Shown here: positions 1-8,926 of the stretch, piece by piece | How the letters are laid out: every line of letters begins with the position of its first letter | Numbering within the stretch: position 1 is the first letter of the stretch | From: Macrostomum hystrix | Taxonomy: Eukaryota; Platyhelminthes; Macrostomidae | Assembly (NCBI GenBank): GCA_950097015.1 | Contig: CATNEN010000001.1 | Span: forward strand, 11,616,001 to 11,680,000 | Direction: 5' to 3' | DNA: 64,000 nucleotides | The notes under the pieces: model-generated | What the model saw: only the letters and a program-made list of their open reading frames with translations | Told to the model about the DNA's origin: nothing | The model's database searches: none | Position numbers and translations under genes: made by a program

Positions 1-594
1 CAGAGTTCATCGAAATATTCTCCATATGAGCTACTGTTTGCTAAACAGCCGCTGATGCCCACAGAACTGTCCGTTCGGAGCGATCTCCTGAAGTATATGG
101 AAGAGACTGATTTTATCGCGCAGCTACCAGAAGCTATTAGGCTAGGCCGAGAGATTGCTAGAGACAATTTAGCCAGAGCACAACTGGAATCAAATGCCCA
201 GGTGAACAAGAAAAGGAAACCAACGGAGATTACAGAGAACACAAGGGTCATGGTAAGGATCCCCATGACGCAAGCAAAACATGCCAATAAGTTTGCTGGG
301 CCATTCACTGTGGTGAAGGTGGTGTCGCCTACAGCAGTGTACGTGACTGATGAAAAGAACCCGCATTCCCCACCCGTAAAAGTGCATGCAGACAGGCTGA
401 AGATCATGCACAATACGGAGCCTATAGGACCGCTGCCAGACTTACGACCAGCCCACCCGGAAAGGCTGCGAAGGCAGCCAGCGCGGCGTCTACAACGAGA
501 CGCCGAGGTCCAGGTCTGCGAGGATGCACAGGCCGAGCCTTCGGCACCTCGCTATCAGCTCCGCAAGAAGAAGCCGGTGGAGTACTCTCACTGA
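1..594 (+). CDS. Ty3/Gypsy-type Pol, integrase C-terminus (partial, 5' end outside window)
   Basis: The reading frame is open from base 1 and ends at 594, so this is the last ~197 residues of a Pol polyprotein. It begins in the end of the integrase core (a KYSPYELLFAK stretch near residues 5-15) and contains a GPF/Y module (KFAGPFTVVKV, near residue 95). The tail is basic and proline-rich, ending RYQLRKKKPVEY. The same order is seen at the end of the large ORF at 11821-19599, whose last residues read KKYNLRNK. The integrase C-terminus binds DNA during integration. It is the 3' end of a sister element whose ORF2 remnant, antisense ORF, accessory ORF and LTR follow. The family is clear, but the 5' part cannot be seen. 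Confidence 0.85.
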   Translation, partial: QSSSKYSPYELLFAKQPLMPTELSVRSDLLKYMEETDFIAQLPEAIRLGREIARDNLARAQLESNAQVNKKRKPTEITENTRVMVRIPMTQAKHANKFAGPFTVVKVVSPTAVYVTDEKNPHSPPVKVHADRLKIMHNTEPIGPLPDLRPAHPERLRRQPARRLQRDAEVQVCEDAQAEPSAPRYQLRKKKPVEYSH

Positions 595-885
595 AGAGAG
601 GCTCCAAGGGGGTGATGGGAATAAATCAATACTATAAACTGTAAACTATAAATTATAAACATTAACTATACACTACAAGTTATAAACAATAAATATTAGT
701 CTACTGACGAATGAATAAACGCTATAGATTAGGATAATAATTAAGCAATACCGTATGAAGCAGACTAGCCCACTTTTGGAGCTAAATAAGTAGCATAAAT
801 AGGAATATAAACTAATATCACGACTAAAAAATAGGCTACGAATGAGAAATAGATAGAGTTAAATATCAGCACCAGAAACAAGTCT
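595..885 (+). other. AT-rich spacer between pol and ORF2
   Basis: No ORF of note is present. The stretch is very AT-rich with repeated TATAAACT-like words, as is the corresponding spacer at 19600-19768 of the large element. Confidence 0.5.
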
Positions 886-1209
886 ATGGCCCGTAAATTT
901 GAAAGTCAACAGAGGAATTATAAAGCAAGATACCTTAACCTTCCAGCTGCATTCAAAGACAAGATGTTTTATGATCAAGAGTTAGACGTGTTGGATCAAT
1001 ACACAATCGCAGAGACACCAGAGCCACGGCAGGCAGTGACGCCCTTGTTTAACGTCAGGACAACTCGTAGAACGATCAGAGATCTCCCAGCAGAGGGCGC
1101 GGACGCGCAGAGCGGCCTGGCGCCGCCGGCAACAAAGCCACACCAGAAGCAGCCCGAACAAGGCCAGGGCAAGGCCTCCGGCCCCGAGACCTCCGGAGAG
1201 ACGACGTAG
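886..1209 (+). pseudogene. Truncated ORF2-like protein of the retroelement
   Basis: The ORF has 107 codons. Residues 28-65 resemble the N-terminus of the 254-residue ORF2 at 19769 (shared pattern: Y..ELD..D..TI......V.PLF). The similarity stops near base 1090, where the frame runs into the reverse strand of the antisense coiled-coil/TM ORF. A deletion appears to have removed the rest of ORF2 and the structured noncoding block that follows it in other copies. The function of ORF2 is unknown. Confidence 0.55.
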
Positions 1210-1338
1210 AAACGACAACCCGTTCTCTAAAGACTGGGTGCGGGTAGCTTCTAGGGCCAGGCGGGCCTCCAGGCGAAGGACCCGAGCCTCTAGCTCGGAC
1301 ACCAGCTTGGCGAGTTGGGCCATCTCAAAGCGCGACAT
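982..1338 (-). CDS. Antisense coiled-coil/transmembrane ORF, copy 1
   Basis: This minus-strand ORF (118 codons) starts MSRFEMAQLAKLV. It has a heptad-like Leu/Ala/Glu/Arg segment (residues 5-45), a glycine-rich turn (SGGLGAGG), one strongly hydrophobic segment (about residues 54-70) and a CCRRR tail, so a small single-pass membrane protein is predicted. The last ~40 codons run into the deleted ORF2 region and are not shared by other copies. Homologues lie at 40721-40963 (near-identical) and 21040-21283 (diverged, frameshifted). Between diverged copies most changes fall at third positions of this minus frame, which supports coding. It is antisense to gag, env, pol and the accessory ORF. I recognise no family. 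Confidence 0.55.
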   Translation of the reverse strand: MSRFEMAQLAKLVSELEARVLRLEARLALEATRTQSLENGLSFLRRLSGGLGAGGLALALFGLLLVWLCCRRRQAALRVRALCWEISDRSTSCPDVKQGRHCLPWLWCLCDCVLIQHV

Positions 1339-2057
1339 GAAATAAAGTGGTCGATGGGGCAGACGAAAAGGCAGTTAAAAAGATACGTCTGAGCAGATAA
1401 AAGGGGCCCAGGGGAAAAGTTTATATAACCCAGTCCAAGGCAAGATGGATGGCAAGAATTCCACAATCACAGCCATCCTATCCGCCGCGGAGAAAGGACC
1501 CCAATGTACATCCCGAGAGATGAAAAGTAGAGTCATCAGTGCCCCGGGCCAGATTCGAGACCTAAAGTGCAACACCACACAGATAACATGCCCGAGTGGA
1601 TTAGACCAACCATGGCCTCAGTAAACAAAAATAGGACACAGGCAACAAACACACCATAACCAAGAATCCAGCTTGTCACAAGTAAGAGAGACACAGCCAT
1701 ATCAGAACACATCATAACCACATGCCATAGTACTTTAACCAATGTGATTTTATAATACAAGCAATGCTCTTATCCTGCGAGGCCCAGAAATGTTATTGAT
1801 TAATTGGGCTCTCAAAGCATATATATTCTCTCCAACGTGATTAACAATAAATATTATGTCGACTTCTTTGGAAGCCCCACAGGTTCATTGTCTGTCAAAC
1901 TAAATTTCAATTAAATCTTAGACGTCAACAATAGCAGATATGCAGTAGCAACAAGTACACCAGAGAGAAATTAGGCGGAAGTTCAGGAAAACAAGCAGGA
2001 GGACGAAGTAAACATAGATGATAGTCACACGCCTCGGACACCTTTACAGCTAGTATC
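1339..2057 (+). other. Conserved noncoding segment upstream of the accessory ORF
   Basis: There is no convincing gene. The segment recurs at 40964-41682 (near-identical) and in part at 3429-3759, 21284-21991, 23521-24000, 26400-26727 and 27641-27995. Conserved words include CAGAAATGTTATT and GCAACAAGTACGCCAGA. It ends in a pyrimidine-rich CAG just before the accessory start codon. Confidence 0.55.
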
Positions 2058-2390
2058 ATGGCCGACAGCAGCTACAACCGCCGCCCCGGAGACAAATTTA
2101 TCGACGTTGACATCCGGGGGCGGCCGGCTGTGAAGGCCGACGCGGTCACGCAAGTGACCGCGGAGGAGATAGACGGGGGCGTGTCGACCGCCACGTCGAC
2201 AACGGACTTCCGGGAGACACATCTGGAGGATTTGTACGGTGTGAAACAGGCCAAGGGCACGTGGAAAGCACAGGGCAACTTTCAGTCCGAACCGGAGCCC
2301 AAGAACCCGCCATGGCCGACACCGAGAGGCCTCCGGGAGTACTACCGAAAGAAATACCCGGAACCGCCACTGGATGGACAATTTTATTAA
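2058..2390 (+). CDS. ~110-residue retroelement accessory protein (RRPG/DIRGRP family), copy 1
   Basis: This is an intact ORF of 110 residues. Family landmarks are an N-terminal YNRRPG, DVDIRGRP near residues 20-27, KADAVTQVT near 30-38, EEIDGG, TATSTTD, a central acidic L-E-D-LY stretch, a PEPEPKNPPWPTP proline patch and a C-terminal YPEPPLDGQF-like end. The protein is hydrophilic with no signal peptide or TM, so it is probably cytosolic or nuclear. The start follows CCTTTACAG/CTAGTATC, a 3' splice-site-like motif kept in every copy, so it may be made from a spliced mRNA. It sits between the antisense ORF and the PPT/LTR. Synonymous-rich divergence between copies argues for selection. The function is unknown. 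Confidence 0.75.
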   Translation: MADSSYNRRPGDKFIDVDIRGRPAVKADAVTQVTAEEIDGGVSTATSTTDFRETHLEDLYGVKQAKGTWKAQGNFQSEPEPKNPPWPTPRGLREYYRKKYPEPPLDGQFY

Positions 2391-2433
2391 TGACAATATA
2401 TTCACTATCATTCCTTAGTTCTGTGTACACTTT

Positions 2434-2552
2434 CAGATTTCACCGTCTTATATGTTTTCAGACCTACTAGCAGTAGACAGTTTGGCAACTGGAGTAAGAA
2501 AATAGACTGCATCTCCCTTGACTAGTCAAGGATTTCATCAAAAGGGGGATGA
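2434..2552 (+). promoter_or_regulatory. Conserved pre-PPT hairpin block and polypurine tract
   Basis: The block starts CAGATTTCACCGTCTTATATG. It carries a small hairpin (CTACT-AGC-AGTAG, 2464-2476), a perfect 16-bp palindrome CCTTGACTAGTCAAGG (2516-2531), and ends in the purine tract AAAAGGGGGATGA (2540-2552) directly against the LTR. The PPT primes plus-strand DNA synthesis in LTR elements. The same block precedes nearly every type-A LTR here. Confidence 0.75.
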
Positions 2553-3428
2553 TATAAGACTTAGAAATCTGAAAAGAACTCGAGAGAAAACTTTCGCATA
2601 GAGGTCAAGCAACTAAGAATAGATAGATTAGATAAATACTCGCCCTGAGTCTCCACCTTCATTTCAGCGCTACACGGCCCGGTCAAACGCAACCTGGTAT
2701 GGTCCGATAAGACACGGCCCGGCCTAATCTAGCCCAATCCGGCCCGACGTGGGTGCAACGTGACATGGACCCGCCCGGACTCACCCGGCCTGGAGCAGCC
2801 TGACGCGACCTGGCACGGCCATGCCTACAACATCGGTGCCTGCCGTAGCCCTATCTGGAGAGGAGACCTGGAAGAGGCCGGGACCGCCCAAGAAGACCTG
2901 GAGCCAGGAGTGACGGTGACAAACAAACACTAGATAAAGGGGACTTCATAGAAACGGGCAATCATCTAACTCAACTAACGCTTTTAGGCCTTTGACCCGC
3001 CCTCCATAGGACAGGGGTTGGCGTGCCTGCCAACCAAGTATTCTAATGTTATGTGCTGATTTGGAATCGGGGCTGCGACCCCACTCAACCCATCATCACC
3101 AAGAGCTCTGATAGATAAAGTTTTATCACCCTCCCAAGTGATTGATTTTCAAACAATATATAAATCGAATCGGAGCGCGGGAAAAAGGACCGCCGCTGAT
3201 TTTAGTTAGAGAGTCATCTCTACGTTCTATTAAGTTAGCAATTTAATATAAACTTACTGTGTTTGAGTTCTATCTTCATTGACTTCAGAGAGAGGAATCC
3301 GAGAGATCGATCAGCCTTAATACTGAGAACGATAGTCGTTAGGAAGTATAGCCTTCAAGACAAGAGGCTGCAACAGACCGCTAGACTACATAGACACGAG
3401 AGAGACGACAAAAACTTGAAGCGCTATA
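2553..3428 (+). repeat. Type-A LTR, 3' LTR of the first element
   Basis: It begins TATAAGACTTAGAAATCTGA and ends GCGCTATA, and lies directly after a PPT (876 bp). It contains the conserved U3 hairpin GGTTGGC-GTGCCT-GCCAACC, an AT-rich TATA-like run and a hairpin-forming GGAGCGCGGG...CCGCCGCT motif. The right flank is the mid-accessory segment of another copy, so the element was inserted inside a sister element. Confidence 0.85.
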
Positions 3429-3759
3429 AACCACATGCCATATTGCTATAACCATTACATTTACAAGGCTATGATCATGTTATCATCCTGCGAGACCCAG
3501 AAATTTTATTAATCAACTGGGACCGCAAGGAGCATATTTTCTCATTAAAACTGATTATCAAGGAATAATATTTATGCTTTGTTAAAAGCCTCACTTCTGT
3601 CTAAATAAATTACAATTGAACTTCAGACGTCAACAATCGTAGATACGCAGTAACAACAAGTACGCCAGAGAGAAATTTAGGAGAACAGTTAGGAAAATAA
3701 GCTGAGGGATGCAGTAAACGTAAAGAAGAGCGACATGTCTTGGACACCCTTCCAGCAAA
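3429..3759 (+). other. Accessory upstream segment of a sister copy
   Basis: It matches the second half of 1339-2057 and contains no ORF. It begins in mid-segment because the LTR at 2553-3428 interrupts it, and ends CACCCTTCCAG just upstream of the next accessory ORF. Confidence 0.5.
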
Positions 3760-4089
3760 ATGGCCCACAACGATTACAACCGCCGCCCAGGACAAAAATT
3801 TGTGGATGTCGACATCCGGGGGCGGCCGGTTGTAAAGGCTGACGCGGCCACACAAGTGACCGGGGAGGAGATAGATGGCGGTTTGACGACCGCCACCTCG
3901 ACATCCGACCTCCAGGAACTGTACCTGGAGGACATGTATCCCACCTTAGAGATAAAGGGCTCGTGGGAAGCGGCGGGCGACTACCAGCCCGAGCCGACAC
4001 CACGACACCCGCCGTGGCCAGCTATCCAAACTATCCGGCGGATCTATCGGGAGGGATACCCAAAGCCGCCGGAGGATGGCGAATTTTAA
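3760..4089 (+). CDS. ~110-residue retroelement accessory protein, copy 2
   Basis: The ORF is intact (109 residues) and carries all family landmarks: YNRRPGQKFVDVDIRGRP, KADAATQVT, EEIDGG, YLEDMY, a PEPTPRHPPWP patch and a YPKPPEDGEF end. The start codon lies 3 bases after CCCTTCCAG. Compared with copy 1 it differs at many third positions and in the region after residue 55, which is the most variable part. It is followed by the pre-PPT block and an interrupted LTR. Confidence 0.75.
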   Translation: MAHNDYNRRPGQKFVDVDIRGRPVVKADAATQVTGEEIDGGLTTATSTSDLQELYLEDMYPTLEIKGSWEAAGDYQPEPTPRHPPWPAIQTIRRIYREGYPKPPEDGEF

Positions 4090-4203
4090 AGCGGCAACAT
4101 TATTTAATAACGGACATACTGACAACATATTATCCACTATTTACAACAATGCTTAAACAAATGAATTACACACTTACCCATTTAGCCTCTTAATCTAATC
4201 GTT

Positions 4204-4323
4204 TCAGATTTCACCGTCTTATATGTTTACATACCTACTAGCAGTAGACAAATTAGCAATTCAAGTAAGAAAATAGATTGCATTTCCCTTGACCAGTCAA
4301 GGATTTCTTCAAAAGGGGGATGA
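4204..4323 (+). promoter_or_regulatory. Pre-PPT hairpin block and polypurine tract
   Basis: It has the same layout as at 2434-2552. The palindrome here reads CCTTGACCAGTCAAGG, so the stem is kept while the centre differs. The PPT is AAAAGGGGGATGA. Confidence 0.75.
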
Positions 4324-4898
4324 TATAAGACTTAGAAATCTGAAGGGAATTCAAGAGTTCGCGAGCAGAAAGCTAAAAGCTAAAAATAGCAACAGCAGAG
4401 AGGGCAAACAACCAAGGGGAGAGAGACTGGACAAAAACCCGCCCCGAAGTCACCTCATCATTCCATCTCAGGCCGGGTCGGCATGGCAACAGCGGTGCGG
4501 ACGTGGAACTGCCTGAGACCGGACCCGCAGCTGTACTGACGCGGCGCTGCCGGAATCAACCCGGCCTGTCCCTGTCTGCAGCTGCCGGCGTCGGCCCAGC
4601 CCAGCCCCCACTGGGAGCCGCCTGGGCCCGGCCGGGAACGAGAGCTGGAGGAGGACGGAACCGTACAAGAAAACGGGATCGATAAAAGGCGAGGGAATAA
4701 CGAACGGTGGGAGAGAAGTTTCAGTGGAAGTGGGAACACATCCTAACTCAACTAATGCGTTTTTAAGACGGTAACTCTCCCTCCATGGGAAAGGGGTTGG
4801 CGTGCCTGCCAACCAACTTGTTTAACGTTAATAACTGCACTAGGCTAGAGGCTGCGACCTCACTCAACACAAATCATCATGAGTACTGTTGCTACGGT
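4324..4898 (+). repeat. Type-A LTR, interrupted after 575 bp
   Basis: It begins TATAAGACTTAG and includes the U3 hairpin (near 4793-4815), but stops at GTTGCTACGGT, where a type-B LTR begins. In intact relatives (for example 28573-29474) the sequence continues ATTGCC. The remaining LTR half is not seen in the window. Confidence 0.8.
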
Positions 4899-5745
4899 TA
4901 TAAGAGTTAGAAATAACATCGAAGATCGGGACTTAAAGAACTTTAAAACCAGATGATATAGAATAAGAAAAGGACAATGAAAGTAGAAAATACCGCAATT
5001 CACCAAATGCCAAAAGAGACGCTAAAAAAACTAACCCCCCAGCCAAGAACAATGGAGACCCACCCACAGGTCAAACCGGCGCCGGCCAAAACGAGTCTGA
5101 GCGGCACGCGGCCGAGGGCGAGGGTACAAGAGGAAAACGTGCTGGAGAAGAGGGGAGAAGACAAAGAAGGCGCATGACAACCGAGCGTGGCGGTCAGACA
5201 GAAAAGAGACGAGAAGGGAGAGATTAATCAATATTAAAAGTGAATAGAAATACCACCATCCCAACGCGATCTAACGCAACCAATGTAATAACCAGACCCT
5301 ACCTAAGAAAGGAGTTGTCTTGCATGGCAACCTACTAGATTAATAGAAAATATGTCAAATTCAGGGGCTGCGACCCAACATAACTCAAATCAAAGCAAGT
5401 GTACTGTAACTAACCACAACATTACCCATCCCACCCTCCTGGTGAGAGGTGGGGATATTTTGTCAATAAATATGAAACGCGGAGCGCCGCAGGAGCGCAA
5501 CCCGCCCCGACGATAGCTCATCAGTTTTAACGAATTATAAAAGTTATCTCAAAGATTAATTTACTTTGATTACGACGCTATCGGAGTAGAAGAGATAGAT
5601 AAAGTTAGGTAGATACGTAAGAACTCTCATTAGTGCGAGCCATTGGAGATCGAATCAGGTGTAGTAATATTTATAGAAGGAATCCGTGAATTTAACCTGA
5701 ATGCCGCTAGAACAAAAGATAAGATCACGGAGGATAAAGATTACA
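4899..5745 (+). repeat. Type-B LTR, 5' LTR of a second element lineage
   Basis: It begins TATAAGAGTTAGAAATAAC and ends AAAGATTACA (847 bp), with a PBS two bases downstream. Boundaries are confirmed by the solo copy at 43686-44920, which has a 5-bp TSD. It keeps the U3 hairpin in altered form (GGAGTTGTC-TTGCAT-GGCAACC). Confidence 0.8.
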
Positions 5746-5747
5746 AG

Positions 5748-5765
5748 TGGTTCCCTGGACCTCGG
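5748..5765 (+). promoter_or_regulatory. tRNA primer-binding site of the type-B element
   Basis: TGGTTCCCTGGACCTCGG begins with TGG, the complement of a tRNA CCA end, two bases after the LTR. The type-A PBS at 9900 (TGGTTCCCAGAACTACGA) starts the same way. Confidence 0.7.
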
Positions 5766-7035
5766 AGTCATCTGATCTACACTTCAACCCTGTCGACATC
5801 TCCAAGTATGGCCGAGTAACTCCACCGGCAGGAGGACAGGAACGCGGAAGAGCCAGGATGAGTGCAGAAATTTCCCCTTGACCTCTTTTGCTACGTACTT
5901 TACGATTGCAGTAGAATGCAGTCAACGCGCTATTATCCGGCAAAATGAAAAAAAAATTAAAAACTAAAAAAAGTGAGAACAAAAACATTAGCTTAGATAT
6001 ACTGTAAAAGTTGCGTGACGCATACAGTAAGCATTACGTGAAATTTCATGTGCATAAACTTTCGTAGTAATAAAGTTACTGGCAAGGAGGAAAATCACAT
6101 AGATCGCTAACAGCGACGCTAACACAGCTAACTATGGTGACGAGCCATGGGAAGCAGCAAAACGAGGAGCGCTACGAGGAATAACCTAATCAAAAAAGGC
6201 CTTAACACGCAAACTTAACATGCGAATGCCCAAGACAGGCAGCCATAACTCGCTAACAAACATCGCCAGCTCCAGCAAGGAGAGTGGAGGTGCTATTGAA
6301 ATATTCAATGGACTCAACTTTTTCAACAAACGCGCGCTATAATGGCTCGGCAGAAAGCCGGTCTTGCCGGGGAGGGCTTTGTGCCCTCGGTGCGCAGGTC
6401 AGGCAGGTGCGCGGGTCAGCGCGTCATTGCGGTATACGATGTAGTACAACTCTGACAACTAACCTGTGTGAATGCAGTGACTAACCTTTCCCGCTGAGTC
6501 CGGCTAAGCTCAGTGCGGAGCGGTCTAAGCACCCCGTTCATCGTAGCACAACAATGCCCTCGAGTAAACGAGTCACTAACACAATAAAAAGCAATAGCAA
6601 TGCTGTGCGCCAGCCAAGCGTAAAGGCTAAACAAGCACCGCAGCTTCTAACCAAAGCCCAGCACCGCAAACATGGACTCTATTAGAAAAAGGTAATATAT
6701 ATATTTTTTTTTTGCATGCACACTCGTACTTTGACCACAGAAATGAATATTGCTTCTGTAGAAAAAGTGCATGCTACGTACATGTAAAGAAGCGCGTGAA
6801 CCAAATCCCACACCGTTATTTCTGCACAGGCTTGGCTCGAAGCGAACCTAAACCCTCCCGCAACTTTTCTCTTACTTGAAATTTTATACAAACATTGTTG
6901 ATAGATAGATAGAAGGAAGTGCACAGCCAACGCGAATACGTGATTTAAAATTGATTGCTGTAAACAATTGCGCAAACAAATCGCACATATTTTTTGCGGC
7001 CGACCCCGCAAAGATTACAAACAAATCATAACTTT
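5766..7035 (+). other. 5' leader of the type-B element
   Basis: About 1.27 kb lies between the PBS and the Gag start, with no convincing ORF. It would be the untranslated leader holding packaging and splice-donor signals. None was recognised with confidence. Confidence 0.5.
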
Positions 7036-8922
7036 ATGAACATTGAAGCACCAGATTTGACAGGTGACAACCAACTGCAGCAACAGCAAGAACACCTCGA
7101 CAACCACCAGCAACCACAACCAGTCGACGAACACGACGACCAACAAAGCGACGACGACCAGGACATCCAACAACTCCTACAAGAGCATCCACAAGACCAA
7201 CAGCACGGTATGGAGCAGCAACTGCAACAACTACAAGAGCGCGTCAACCAGCTGACACAACAACTGAACGCGCAACATACAAGAGACATGCCAACAATTG
7301 TCCAGTCAATGAAGATCTCGATAGGCGACTACGAAATGGGAGGCCCGTTTGTTCAATGGCTTCGAGAGTTCGAACTGCAGACATCCACATACGGGATGAC
7401 GGACGAAGAAAAGTGTCGAATGCTACCTCTACTACTGAAGGCCAACGCAAGGAATCAATACGCCAACATACCAGAGGCGGTACGACTAGATTACCAACAG
7501 CTGAGAACGGAGCTAAGGACGCTATTCGACACGAGGATAACCGACAGACCAACGGCAGTTCTGCAACTGACAATGAGGAAAATGGTCCCAGGAGAGGACG
7601 TTAACAAATTCATCGCGGACATCACGTGGCTCGTGGAGAACGCAGTGTACCAGGAAGCGGCTCCGCACAATGAAGAGCCAGACGCGCGAACAGCCCGAAT
7701 GGCGCGGAATAAGCGCATCGTCCAAGATCATATCCTACTGCACGCCCAGCAGAACGCAACGCCTCCGCTGAGACGATACCTGGCCAATGGACGATACAAC
7801 AACGTCACAGAGTTGGTGCAGGAGGCACTGAAATGGCAGGCGCTCAAGGACATCGACGACGAGAATGGTGAGATGCGAAAAATGACAGCTATGATCGCAC
7901 AGATGGAGACAACGCTTAAGAACACCGAGGCACAACTACGCCAAACAACGGATAAAACAAAATGGCGATCAAACCAAAAAGAGCTGCAGCCGTCAACGCC
8001 AACCTGCCAGATATGCAACAAGAGAGGACACACAGCCGAGAGGTGTTACCAGCGACACAAGACCGGAAACGAGCGCCAAAAGCAACTAGCACAAGGAAGA
8101 CAGGAAGGTAATACCAACATCCAATGCGGGAATTGTGGAAAGAAAGGCAACAGCACCCAGCAATGCTACAAACAGCGATTTTGCGAGCACTGCCGGATGA
8201 CCAACCACAACACAGCCAACTGCGGTCACTTGAGGCGACAACAGCAACAGGGAGCTCAAGGAGGACCACCAAACAGGAAGCCGCCATATCGACCACCAAG
8301 GCAATTCAAACAAGTGGCGGAGATTACAGCAGAGGACGAACAGCCAGCGGCAGCAAGCATCATGGTCGTGACAGCGCAGCCAGAGACATCAGAGGCACCG
8401 AAGACACGGACCGAGATCATCGAAGCTAGACGGCGACAACGCAAAGCAGGAAAAGCAACGATAGCAGCGGTAGTAGTCCAGCAGCAGCGGAACAAGTACG
8501 CGGAGACGATCGGACAACAACCTAGAAGCCCTATACAGCGGTCAACGGAACTACCGCGAGGTCACCGCGCAAAGACCCAAGTTCCGAAATGGCTGCTACT
8601 AGCACTGACACTAGCCTGGCTCAGCACGACAGCAGGAGCGATAGTGCACACGAGCCACAGCAGCTACGTGGACACTCTACTCTACTGCCCGACACCAGCC
8701 AATCCGCAAGTGTTCAAGCTACCACCGGAAATACACTGCAAAATGCCAAGCAGCATCCAACAGCACCAGCAGCCAATCAACATCACAACCTACAAGCCCA
8801 ACCGAGTGACACACAGATCCAACCTGAAGATCTGCTACAGAGAGACCTACACGATCACAGGAAAGGCAAAGGTTTCGATCAACTCGAAGGTGGTGAGCCC
8901 AGAAATGACTGTTGCCATTTAA
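7036..8922 (+). CDS. Gag running into the start of Env (element B, truncated by insertion)
   Basis: The first ATG of the open frame is at 7036, giving 628 residues. The N-terminus is Gln-rich and coiled-coil-like (residues ~10-85) and is followed by a capsid-like helical region. Three zinc knuckles follow: residues 324-337 (CX2CX4HX4C), 364-377 (same spacing, but Asn replaces the His) and 383-396 (canonical). A basic linker then leads to a hydrophobic segment at about 519-535 (WLLLALTLAWLS) and a CPTP...C motif matching the start of the Env region of the 11821 ORF. Gag therefore runs in frame into Env in this independent lineage too. The frame stops 4 bases before the inserted type-A LTR, so the element is broken. 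Confidence 0.8.
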   Translation: MNIEAPDLTGDNQLQQQQEHLDNHQQPQPVDEHDDQQSDDDQDIQQLLQEHPQDQQHGMEQQLQQLQERVNQLTQQLNAQHTRDMPTIVQSMKISIGDYEMGGPFVQWLREFELQTSTYGMTDEEKCRMLPLLLKANARNQYANIPEAVRLDYQQLRTELRTLFDTRITDRPTAVLQLTMRKMVPGEDVNKFIADITWLVENAVYQEAAPHNEEPDARTARMARNKRIVQDHILLHAQQNATPPLRRYLANGRYNNVTELVQEALKWQALKDIDDENGEMRKMTAMIAQMETTLKNTEAQLRQTTDKTKWRSNQKELQPSTPTCQICNKRGHTAERCYQRHKTGNERQKQLAQGRQEGNTNIQCGNCGKKGNSTQQCYKQRFCEHCRMTNHNTANCGHLRRQQQQGAQGGPPNRKPPYRPPRQFKQVAEITAEDEQPAAASIMVVTAQPETSEAPKTRTEIIEARRRQRKAGKATIAAVVVQQQRNKYAETIGQQPRSPIQRSTELPRGHRAKTQVPKWLLLALTLAWLSTTAGAIVHTSHSSYVDTLLYCPTPANPQVFKLPPEIHCKMPSSIQQHQQPINITTYKPNRVTHRSNLKICYRETYTITGKAKVSINSKVVSPEMTVAI

Positions 8923-8926
8923 CAAC

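Noticed and set aside
1375-1578. Minus-strand ORF shared with 41000-41203
   Set aside because: The two copies are near-identical duplicates, so sharing is uninformative. The diverged copy near 21400 does not keep the frame.
4458-4812. Minus-strand ORFs in LTRs (also near 9064, 22706, 25180, 28715)
   Set aside because: They recur because the LTRs recur. Frames break between copies and no start or end is shared with a coding signature.
7026-7289. Minus-strand Cys/Ser-rich ORF
   Set aside because: It is the complement of CAA/CAG-rich Gln codons of Gag.
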